Positions 1 to 5,610 of a stretch of 5,990 bases of DNA are shown here, in pieces (within the stretch, counting starts at the first letter, position 1; every line of letters starts with the position of its first letter). This DNA comes from Candidatus Krumholzibacteriia bacterium (GTDB lineage: Bacteria; Krumholzibacteriota; Krumholzibacteriia; LZORAL124-64-63), in contig DAOVTU010000216.1 of the NCBI GenBank assembly GCA_030632925.1, positions 1 to 5,990 on the forward strand. Reading direction: 5' to 3'. Made by a program: the position numbers and the translations under genes. Under the pieces are notes generated by a model. That model saw nothing but the letters and a program-made list of their open reading frames with translations, was not told where the DNA came from and searched no databases.

Positions 1-474
1 ATGCCGACCCACCGACAGGAAAATGATGGCTCCCATAGGAACCAGCAGCACGTACCCCACATCGCTGGCTATGTTCGACATCACGCCGGCCATGACCAAA
101 ACGAAGGTTAGCAACCGCGGCGGCGCCCAGTGTACCAACAGGCGTAGCAAGGTGCCGATCAGGCCGCTTTTTTCCGCCACACCGATGCCCAGCAGGGCCA
201 CCAGGACCGTGCCCAGAGGCGCAAACCCGGTGTAGTTGTGGACCGTGTTCTCGAGGATCCAGTGCAGCCCGTGGCGCGAAACCAGATTGACGGGCTCAAC
301 TACCGACCCGTCCATGGGATTGACCGCATCAAGGCCCAAGAGGCTCGTCAGCCAGGACAACAGGATGATGGACAGGGAAAATGTTGCGAAGAGGGTTGCC
401 GGATGCGGCAAGCCGTTGCCCAGTCGTTCAATCGTGCTCAGGAACCGGGACACTAGCGTTGGTTTGGTACTCAA
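1..474 (-). CDS. AbgT-family transporter, N-terminal part (runs off the window's left edge)
   Basis: Inner-membrane transporter of the AbgT family, whose characterised members import p-aminobenzoyl-glutamate (E. coli AbgT) or export sulfonamides and folate-related compounds (MtrF, YdaH). The window holds the first 158 residues of an expected total of about 500. Family signatures are visible: ERLGNGLPHP near residues 16-25, NYTGFAPLGTVLVALLGIGVAEKSGL near 80-105 (split here as NYTGFAPLG then LLGIGVAEKSGL), and SNIASDVGYVLLVP near 133-146. Hydrophobic segments lie near 26-48, 86-100 and 121-131. I chose the TTG at 474-472 because AAGGAGG (486-480) lies 5 nt upstream of it. An in-frame ATG at 504-502 would add ten residues (MMPPHPKEAS) but has no ribosome binding site. 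The gene lies 37 nt (from the ATG) or 67 nt (from the TTG) after the anti-sigma stop codon, on the same strand. Family assignment is secure; the substrate cannot be told. Confidence 0.9.
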   Translation of the reverse strand, partial: MSTKPTLVSRFLSTIERLGNGLPHPATLFATFSLSIILLSWLTSLLGLDAVNPMDGSVVEPVNLVSRHGLHWILENTVHNYTGFAPLGTVLVALLGIGVAEKSGLIGTLLRLLVHWAPPRLLTFVLVMAGVMSNIASDVGYVLLVPMGAIIFLSVGRH

Positions 475-475
475 A

Positions 476-502
476 GATGCCTCCTTGGGGTGAGGAGGCA
501 TC
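476..502 (-). promoter_or_regulatory. Perfect 9-bp stem-loop enclosing the transporter's Shine-Dalgarno sequence
   Basis: Plus-strand GATGCCTCC (476-484) and GGAGGCATC (494-502) are perfect inverted copies around a 9-nt loop. On the minus-strand RNA the 3' arm contains GGAGG of the AAGGAGG ribosome binding site, and the 5' arm supplies a CCUCC that mimics anti-Shine-Dalgarno. Folding would hide the ribosome binding site just before the TTG start. In the minus direction only UUU follows the stem, so it is a poor intrinsic terminator, though weak termination of the upstream sigma operon cannot be excluded. The palindrome is seen directly; the regulatory role is inferred. Confidence 0.6.
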
Positions 503-505
503 ATA
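500..505 (-). promoter_or_regulatory. Possible -10 element for the transporter gene
   Basis: Minus-strand TATGAT differs from the TATAAT consensus at one position. No convincing -35 hexamer lies 16-18 nt upstream (TCGATT at 17 nt), so the promoter is tentative. A start 7 nt downstream would fall near 493, inside the loop of the adjacent stem-loop. Such a transcript would lack the 5' arm that masks the ribosome binding site. Confidence 0.25.
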
Positions 506-541
506 TTTCAATTGAGAACAAAAATCGACATCTACCGCATA

Positions 542-1489
542 TTATCGACCGATTCGTGCCAACTCCACTTCAGCCCGCCGCTGAGACAGAGGATAATCGG
601 CTCTCGCGGTGACCGCACGGAACACTCCACGCGCTTCAGCCAACTGATTGCCGGCCGTCAGCACCAACCCCAGGTTGAACTGTGCTTCAACATTCTGCGG
701 CTCGATCACCAACACCCCGCGCAGCAGGATCTCGGCCCGGGCCAAATCGTTTTCGCGGAATGCCACAACCGCGGCGAGTTGCTGCCAGGAGGTGTCGTTT
801 GGCAGCTCTCGCCGGGCATTCTCCGTCATCAGGCGCGCCAGATCGAGACTGCCTGTAGCCAACAGGCCTTCGGTCCGGAGCAGTCGGGCAGCGTTGTCGT
901 CGGGATTGGAAGCCAGATCGGCCAAGGCCGCGTTCAGGTCGGGTCGGGTTTCGCCCACGGCACGGAAGGTCGTGGCCGGAGCCCAGCTGGCCGTGCCGCT
1001 GCCGGGCAGAATCATGCCGTGATGGGACGCCTGATCAACCGCCGCGGTGACCAGTTCCAAGGCTGGATAGACAGAATTTTCGAACAGCGAGCCGTTCATG
1101 CCGAACCAGCCCAGCCCAATGACCAGCAAGGGCACCACGGCAGCCACCAACCACTTGCGCGAATCGCGCCGCGTGCGGGCCGGAGCTTTCGCTGGTGCAT
1201 TAAGTGGTGCATTAAAACGTGGGTGTGCAGTCAGGCCTTCCCCCTTGGACGGCAGCGCCGCAGTCGGGAACCGGCTGTAGCCAAGCTCCTTCAGTTCCGC
1301 GTCGCCGCCGCGCAAGCCCGTGCTGCGCACCCAGTCATCACGCATCCGGATGGTGTCCGCGTAGGCGGCCATGCAGATGCGGCATTGCAGGAGATGGTTC
1401 TCCAGCTTTGCTTTTTCGAGGTCCCCCATGCCGCCCTCCAACAGGGCCGCCAACTGCTCTTCATTCAGGTGGGGATTTTGAGTCGCCAT
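542..1489 (-). CDS. Membrane-anchored zf-HC2 anti-sigma protein with TPR-like C-terminal domain
   Basis: Probable anti-sigma factor for the sigma gene immediately upstream. Its 315 residues read as follows. An N-terminal cytoplasmic zf-HC2-type zinc-binding motif has His32, Cys36 and Cys39 (HLLQCRIC), in the usual H-x3-C-x2-C spacing. A Pro/Ala/Lys-rich linker covers about 85-110. One hydrophobic membrane segment lies at about 112-130 (WLVAAVVPLLVIGLGWFG), preceded by RTRRDSRK, which fits an N-inside topology. From about 175 to 315 there are helical pairs with TPR-like spacing, clearest in FNLGLVLTAGNQLAEARGVF (271-290). The C-terminal domain should therefore face the periplasm or exterior. 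The ATG at 1489 follows the sigma stop by 36 nt, with GGAG about 11 nt upstream, so the two genes form an operon. The zf-HC2 family binds and inhibits cognate ECF sigma factors; the pairing here is inferred from adjacency. Confidence 0.85.
   Translation of the reverse strand: MATQNPHLNEEQLAALLEGGMGDLEKAKLENHLLQCRICMAAYADTIRMRDDWVRSTGLRGGDAELKELGYSRFPTAALPSKGEGLTAHPRFNAPLNAPAKAPARTRRDSRKWLVAAVVPLLVIGLGWFGMNGSLFENSVYPALELVTAAVDQASHHGMILPGSGTASWAPATTFRAVGETRPDLNAALADLASNPDDNAARLLRTEGLLATGSLDLARLMTENARRELPNDTSWQQLAAVVAFRENDLARAEILLRGVLVIEPQNVEAQFNLGLVLTAGNQLAEARGVFRAVTARADYPLSQRRAEVELARIGR
1193..1215. repeat. In-frame 12-bp tandem duplication in the anti-sigma linker
   Basis: TGGTGCATTAA occurs at 1193-1203 and again at 1205-1215, a period of 12 bp. 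On the coding (minus) strand it gives the repeated tetrapeptide pattern NAPL-NAPA in the proline/alanine-rich linker before the membrane segment. It keeps the frame, so it alters only linker length, and looks like a recent slippage product. Confidence 0.7.
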
Positions 1490-1510
1490 GGTAATTCGTT
1501 CTCCGGCAAA

Positions 1511-1524
1511 AGGTTATCTAACCT
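1511..1524 (-). other. Small stem-loop between the sigma and anti-sigma genes
   Basis: AGGTT and AACCT form a 5-bp stem with a 4-nt loop in the short gap between the two cistrons, followed on the minus strand by UUU. It is too weak to call a terminator. It might modestly lower anti-sigma expression or mark an RNA processing site. It could equally be chance. Confidence 0.25.
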
Positions 1525-1525
1525 G

Positions 1526-2419
1526 TTACTTGAATGCTGATTTGCGGGGCTGATCTTCATCATTCCCGTTTTCAGCGCTATGGCTGCCCGTTGCCTCATT
1601 GGAGACGACGCCCGGTGCAGGATTCCCGGAATTTTCCCGATTTTTTTCCACGTCCTGATGGTGCCGGCGCAACTTGCGCACAATACGATCGAGAATCGTG
1701 AAAACACGCCGGCGGCTGCTGATGCCCAACCGGTCGGCAATTTCCTGGGCACTGAGCCCTTTTTCGAAGCGCAGGGACAGAATCCGACGCTCGTCGGCCG
1801 GCAATTCGGCCACGTACCGCAAGGCCTTCAGGGACCGGATTTCGGCCTCCTTGTGGATCAGGCGGTTCAGCGGGTTCTGCTCCTGTTGGCTGTTCTCGGC
1901 TTCGAAATGCACGGCATCGCAATATTCCAACAAACGCCCCGAAGCCGCACCGAGAGACTCGGCGGCCAAGTCGTACCGCACGCGACGGTAAGTGCGCTCG
2001 GTCAGCTGCTCGTCGATCTCGCCCAGATGGGCAATCATTTCGTCTTCATCGAGGCGGTGGCCCTGGAGCCAGATCTGTTTTTGGGTGGCGGTAAAGGTTT
2101 GGCCCTCAACATAATACAGGCGGTAAATTTCCTGGTGCACTTCGGACAGGCGGCGCAACCCGCGGGGCACTTCGCGGCGGCCGTGCTCGTGGCGCAGTTG
2201 GTCTGTGGCCGCGTTGCGGGCGACCAGCAGCAACCAGGTAGCCAGGCTCGAGCGGCCGCGATAGGTTTGCATCCGGCCCTGGTGCAGATTTTCCAGCACG
2301 TCGACATAGGTGTTGCGGACTTGGTCTTCATCAAAAAGATAGCGGCGCAGGACGTGAATGATCAGGCCGGTGTACCGGTCGATAAAGGTGTGCCAAGCGG
2401 TTTCGCTGCCCGCGAGCAC
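1526..2419 (-). CDS. ECF-like RNA polymerase sigma factor, long form with a duplicated sigma4-like segment
   Basis: Sigma-70 family factor that should direct RNA polymerase to specific promoters. Numbered from the GTG at 2419 it has 297 residues, against about 170-200 for a typical ECF factor. Region 2 covers residues 1-78 (FIDRYTGLIIHVLRRYLFD, then GRSSLATWLLLVARNAATDQLR, which carries the -10 recognition helix area). Region 4 covers about 200-252, with LPADERRILSLRFEKGLS and the helix-turn-helix AQEIADRLGISS. Between them lies an insert of about 120 residues. Its part EVHQEIYRLYYVEGQTF (93-109) resembles the start of region 4. A polar tail of about 45 residues ends the protein. The GTG has no ribosome binding site, and the frame stays open to about 2518 with protein-like sequence (DPNESHEADLRLVEAV), so translation probably starts upstream, perhaps at ATC 2491-2489. 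The gene is followed by its presumed anti-sigma gene and is divergent from the CHAT gene. Confidence 0.85.
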   Translation of the reverse strand: MLAGSETAWHTFIDRYTGLIIHVLRRYLFDEDQVRNTYVDVLENLHQGRMQTYRGRSSLATWLLLVARNAATDQLRHEHGRREVPRGLRRLSEVHQEIYRLYYVEGQTFTATQKQIWLQGHRLDEDEMIAHLGEIDEQLTERTYRRVRYDLAAESLGAASGRLLEYCDAVHFEAENSQQEQNPLNRLIHKEAEIRSLKALRYVAELPADERRILSLRFEKGLSAQEIADRLGISSRRRVFTILDRIVRKLRRHHQDVEKNRENSGNPAPGVVSNEATGSHSAENGNDEDQPRKSAFK

Positions 2420-2499
2420 CGCTTCAACCAGGCGCAGATCGGCCTCGTGGCTTTCGTTGGGATCCTGTTCCTGCCCGAATTTGTAACTGATGCGGCGCG

Positions 2500-2529
2500 C
2501 CTCTCCTGATATGGGTTGCCTATATCATA
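2500..2529 (-). promoter_or_regulatory. Putative -10 element and ribosome binding site of the sigma gene
   Basis: On the minus strand TATGAT (2529-2524) could be a -10 element, preceded by a run of eight Ts (2540-2533). No good -35 hexamer is seen at 16-18 nt, which would suit a promoter served by an alternative sigma factor. Downstream, AGGAGAGG (2507-2500) is a strong ribosome binding site. The only codon at ideal distance (8 nt) in the sigma frame is ATC at 2491; no ATG, GTG or TTG is available there. The motif positions are seen directly; promoter activity is inferred. Confidence 0.4.
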
Positions 2530-2642
2530 AAGAAAAAAAACTTCAGAATCACCATGGGAATTTCCGGGATGTCTCCGTCTCCACGGTTCTCGCCCCGGTG
2601 ATATATAGCTAACACCATATCCAACAATATGTTATTGCAAAC

Positions 2643-2675
2643 TTGAATCCTACCGTCTTGAATCTTATCGTCTTG
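2643..2675 (+). repeat. Tandem 15-bp repeat in the divergent promoter region
   Basis: TTGAATCCTACCGTC (2643-2657) is followed directly by TTGAATCTTATCGTC (2658-2672), two mismatches in fifteen, and then by TTG (2673-2675), the start of a third copy. The second copy supplies the -35 hexamer of the predicted CHAT promoter and the first lies one and a half helical turns upstream. The arrangement fits a direct-repeat regulator site, but slippage in non-coding DNA is also possible. Confidence 0.65.
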
Positions 2676-2686
2676 CCCCGTACAAT
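2658..2686 (+). promoter_or_regulatory. Predicted sigma70-type promoter of the CHAT gene
   Basis: TTGAAT (2658-2663) and TACAAT (2681-2686) are separated by exactly 17 nt and match the housekeeping -35 and -10 consensus at four and five of six positions. Transcription would begin near 2693, leaving a short leader of about 32 nt before the ATG at 2725. This is the best promoter match in the window by eye. It suggests basal expression of the CHAT gene independent of the local sigma factor. Confidence 0.6.
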
Positions 2687-2702
2687 CATATCCGTACTCA
2701 TT

Positions 2703-2724
2703 TTGACGTCAACGGTTGGACAAC
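2703..2724. promoter_or_regulatory. Cluster of nested palindromes just before the CHAT start codon (candidate operator)
   Basis: TTGACGTCAA (2703-2712) is a perfect 10-bp palindrome. It overlaps CAAC-G-GTTG (2710-2718), which overlaps GTTG-GA-CAAC (2715-2724), and the last ends at the base before the ATG. The same TTG/CAA half-site thus recurs in alternating orientation through the predicted leader. It could be a repressor operator downstream of the transcription start, or a leader structure affecting initiation, as no purine-rich ribosome binding site is seen. The function is inferred. Confidence 0.45.
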
Positions 2725-5583
2725 ATGCGAGCTGATAGCAGAATTCCCCACCAATCAGGGCGTGGCCGGTGCCTCTTTATGGCCTGCCTGGCCCTCAGCG
2801 CGCTGTTGGCTGTGCCCGGTTGTGACCAGGGCCGGGAACTGCGCCAGATCGCACCGGACCTGGATCCCCAGGTGGCCAGCCTGTTGGCCCAGGGGCACAC
2901 CGAGGACCTTGGCGAATTCTTTCTCAAATCCGGCACCAATACCCTCACTTACAGTTTCGATGTGCTCTACCGCGAAGCGGTTTTTGGCGACGAACATCAG
3001 GCCGAAATATTGCTGCCCTATCTGGAGACCCTCGCCAACATCATGGCCGAAGATTTTGCCTACGAACTGGGCCGCCACAAGCTCGAAAGCCTGCGCCGGT
3101 TGGGCACCGACATCCTGCGCCAGGCCTACGAACTGAACCACGAACGCGATGCCATTTTTGCAGACCCCGCCATAACCGACAGCGTCAAGGCCGAACGTCT
3201 CCACGGCATGAACGATTTTTTTACGGAGCACGAGCTGTTGTGGTACACCGTGGCCCTGAACGAAACTCTGGCCCAGATCCACGCCAGCCTCGGCGAGCGG
3301 GACCATATGCGCGAGCACTTGCAAGCGGCCTTGGCTAACAGCCGCCGGGCCGACTTCGCCGGCATGACCTGCCAGATCCTCGGCGCCATGGCTGAGATTT
3401 TCTACGAGGAAGGCCAGCTGGATTCGGCCCTCGTCTATGTGAACCACCTGCAGCACCGCGCCGTGCGCAGCCGTCTGGCCTTGCAGGCCGCGCGCAGCGA
3501 AACCTTCCTGTGCAGCTTCAGCCTGGGACAGGGTCGACTGCATAGCGCCCACTTGCACCTGAAGGAAGCACGCCAGCTTTGCCGGGACTTCCAGGGCGGG
3601 CAGCACGAAGCCATTTACGTGGCCATCCTGGCCCGTTTTTATGCCAACCTGGAGTGCTGGAGCATTGTCGAGAGGCTGCTGGAACAGACCGACCTGTTGC
3701 TGGCTGATGATGTGCCCGGCTTTCTGCAACCGACCGTTGTGGACTTGAAATTGCTCAAGGCCGAGGCGCTGTATGAGCGCGGCCAGCACGCCGATGCCCA
3801 CCGCATGACGGCCGAGATCCTGGCCCGGGCCAACCCCCGACCCCACCGGTTGCGCTATGCCCTGATCGCCCACCATCGGGCCCGCCTGTTGTTGGCCGAC
3901 AACCTGCCCGACGAAGCCCTGCCGGTGATTCGCGAAGGCCTGCAACGAGCCGACGAGGACAATCTGCCCGGGATCGGCCGCGCCTTCACTCTGCAACTGG
4001 CGCGCGCCCTCGAACAACAGGGACAGGTCGGCGCAGCGCAGCAGGCACTGGCGGATTTTCATGCCGCTGTTGGTGAAGATGAAGATCTTTTGCCCGGCGA
4101 TTTGGAACAGGCCACCGCGTTGAATATTCGCCTGGCCTGGACCAGCCAGGGTGACGGTCGCCAACTGGTCGAGGCCGTGGCCGAGGGCTTTGCAACGCTG
4201 CAGGAACGCCTGGCCGGCCGCGACCCCAGCGCCCACACCTATCTGCACATCGAAGGCTTCGACGAACTGCGGGTACAGGTGCACCGCTTCGTGGCCGCCG
4301 ACGTGGAATTGGGTCTGGCCTTTGAAATGGCCTGGCGGCGTCTGGCCCGCCTGCGCAGTGAAGGTGAAGAGTTGCGCAAGATCGGCGCCCCCTTTGCCGA
4401 GCCCATGCCCCAGGACATCAACACCTGGGTGCGGCTGTGGAGCCAACGCGTGAACGGGGCCCCCGGGGCTGGCCCATGGTGTGGGGCGGAAAATCGTGCC
4501 CCGGCCAATACGACGTTCCTGCTTTTTTCCATGATCGGCGAAGATGTCTTCCGCTGGCAGGTGGACCACGACGGTGTGCGTCGCCAGCGCCTGGACCTGC
4601 CCACTTCCCGCCTGCGCACTCTGGTCGCCCGTGCCCTGGACCGCCTGGTGATGCCTCCCGAAGACGGGGTCTGGGACGGCACCGGTCCCCTGGCCGACGA
4701 CCTTTCGGTCCTGGCCCGCGAACTTATCCCGGGCGACTTGCGGCGGCGTTGGCTGAGTCGACGTCCTTTCACGCCTTCGGAGAAACTGCTCATCGCCGCT
4801 GACGATGCGTTGACCCGGATTCCCTTTGAGGCCCTGGATCTGGATCTGGGTGCGGGATATCTGCCGCTGGACGAGGCCACGGTGGTTTCGTACCTGCGGT
4901 ACATCGCCGCGCCCACTGATGACCGTCCGGCCGGGCCCATTCTCATCATGGCCGATCCCCAGGCGGCGCCGGCCCTGCAAAGGCGGTATCCGGAATTGGG
5001 CGCCCTGCCCGGTGCGCGGCAAGAAGCTGCCCGCGTGGCCCGCGTGTGGACCGAAGCGCCGATCCTGACTGGCGAGGCGGCCACCAAACAGGCTCTGCTC
5101 TCGCGCTGGGAAAATTCGTCACGTTTGTATCTGGCCACCCACGTCATGCGCGACCCCGAGGCTCCGTACCTGAGTTTTTTGCCCCTGGCCCCACTCAGCG
5201 ATACCAGCCCGTTAGAAGATTCCCTGCTGGAAACCCGCGACATCCTGGGCGCCGATTTGCGCGGTTGCCAGTTGGTGGTCCTGTCCGGATGTTCGAGCGG
5301 TTCGCCCTACGTGGCGGGCTCGCGGGTGGCCCCCGGCCTCGGCGACGCCTTCCTGGATGCCGGTTGCCGCACCACCGTGCAAACCTTTTGGCGGGTGAGC
5401 GATGAAATTTCCATGGAGTTGATGGGAGCCTTCGCCGACCGGGCGGCCGAAAGCGGCGGACCGGATAATCTGGCCCGGGCCCTGCGTGGAGCCCGCACCA
5501 GTATCCGCAATCGGAGCCCTGAGCTGGGGCATCCGTTTTATTGGGCGGCGCATCATGTGGTGACGACCGACCCTGGACGATAG
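2725..5583 (+). CDS. Exported lipoprotein with TPR-like repeats and C-terminal CHAT caspase-like protease domain
   Basis: Predicted envelope-anchored cysteine protease of the CHAT family (caspase-like clan CD fold). From the ATG at 2725 it has 952 residues; a TTG at 2716 would add three. A lipoprotein signal is visible: an Arg-rich n-region, a hydrophobic stretch at about 17-31, and the lipobox VPGC with Cys33 as the modified residue, followed by Asp34. In E. coli Asp at this position keeps lipoproteins in the inner membrane. Helical TPR-like pairs fill about 165-450, for example AMAEIFYEEGQLDSALVYV and LKAEALYERGQHADAHRM. CHAT hallmarks follow: LLIAADDALTRIPFEAL (about 688-704), LYLATH with catalytic His806, LVVLSGCSSG with catalytic Cys856 (family usually LSAC), TVQTFWRVSD, and HPFYWAAHHV near the end. 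Both dyad residues are present, so it is probably active. It is divergent from the sigma/anti-sigma operon, which suggests a shared regulatory circuit. The substrate is unknown. Confidence 0.9.
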   Translation: MRADSRIPHQSGRGRCLFMACLALSALLAVPGCDQGRELRQIAPDLDPQVASLLAQGHTEDLGEFFLKSGTNTLTYSFDVLYREAVFGDEHQAEILLPYLETLANIMAEDFAYELGRHKLESLRRLGTDILRQAYELNHERDAIFADPAITDSVKAERLHGMNDFFTEHELLWYTVALNETLAQIHASLGERDHMREHLQAALANSRRADFAGMTCQILGAMAEIFYEEGQLDSALVYVNHLQHRAVRSRLALQAARSETFLCSFSLGQGRLHSAHLHLKEARQLCRDFQGGQHEAIYVAILARFYANLECWSIVERLLEQTDLLLADDVPGFLQPTVVDLKLLKAEALYERGQHADAHRMTAEILARANPRPHRLRYALIAHHRARLLLADNLPDEALPVIREGLQRADEDNLPGIGRAFTLQLARALEQQGQVGAAQQALADFHAAVGEDEDLLPGDLEQATALNIRLAWTSQGDGRQLVEAVAEGFATLQERLAGRDPSAHTYLHIEGFDELRVQVHRFVAADVELGLAFEMAWRRLARLRSEGEELRKIGAPFAEPMPQDINTWVRLWSQRVNGAPGAGPWCGAENRAPANTTFLLFSMIGEDVFRWQVDHDGVRRQRLDLPTSRLRTLVARALDRLVMPPEDGVWDGTGPLADDLSVLARELIPGDLRRRWLSRRPFTPSEKLLIAADDALTRIPFEALDLDLGAGYLPLDEATVVSYLRYIAAPTDDRPAGPILIMADPQAAPALQRRYPELGALPGARQEAARVARVWTEAPILTGEAATKQALLSRWENSSRLYLATHVMRDPEAPYLSFLPLAPLSDTSPLEDSLLETRDILGADLRGCQLVVLSGCSSGSPYVAGSRVAPGLGDAFLDAGCRTTVQTFWRVSDEISMELMGAFADRAAESGGPDNLARALRGARTSIRNRSPELGHPFYWAAHHVVTTDPGR

Positions 5584-5604
5584 AAGATGTAGACGATAGA
5601 AGAT
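5576..5604 (+). repeat. 13-bp direct repeat spanning the CHAT stop codon
   Basis: GACGATAGAAGAT occurs at 5576-5588 and 5592-5604, identical copies with a 16-bp period; the first copy contains the CHAT stop codon TAG (5581-5583). The core AGACGATA of the second copy is the reverse complement of TATCGTCT in the promoter-proximal repeat at 2666-2673. The direct repeat is certain; a link between the two ends of the gene is speculative. Confidence 0.65.
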
Positions 5605-5610
5605 ATATAA

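Noticed and set aside
476..502. Intrinsic terminator of the sigma/anti-sigma operon
   Set aside because: The stem is perfect, but only three Ts follow in the minus direction and it directly overlaps the best ribosome binding site of the next gene; a translational role fits better, though weak termination is not excluded.
512..1540. A 342-codon plus-strand open frame opposite the anti-sigma gene
   Set aside because: It is antisense to a well-supported zf-HC2 protein, is rich in Gln, Arg and His, and shows no domain, signal peptide or ribosome binding site.
1580..2509. A 309-codon plus-strand open frame opposite the sigma gene
   Set aside because: The minus-strand frame contains recognisable sigma2 and sigma4 regions; the plus frame gives no recognisable family and is explained as a shadow.
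2625..2637. CAATA-TGT-TATTG inverted repeat as an operator
   Set aside because: The arms are only 5 bp in AT-rich DNA, so it is easily expected by chance and has no supporting context.
2643..2675. CRISPR array
   Set aside because: The units are only 15 bp, directly adjacent with no spacers, and no cas gene is present. The CHAT protein is an exported lipoprotein, unlike the cytoplasmic Csx29 of type III-E systems.
2755..5022. A 755-codon open frame on the minus strand, opposite the CHAT gene
   Set aside because: The plus-strand protein has a clear lipobox, TPR-like pattern and all CHAT hallmarks. The antisense translation is Gln/Gly/His-rich with no recognisable domain, as expected from GC-biased third positions of the real gene.
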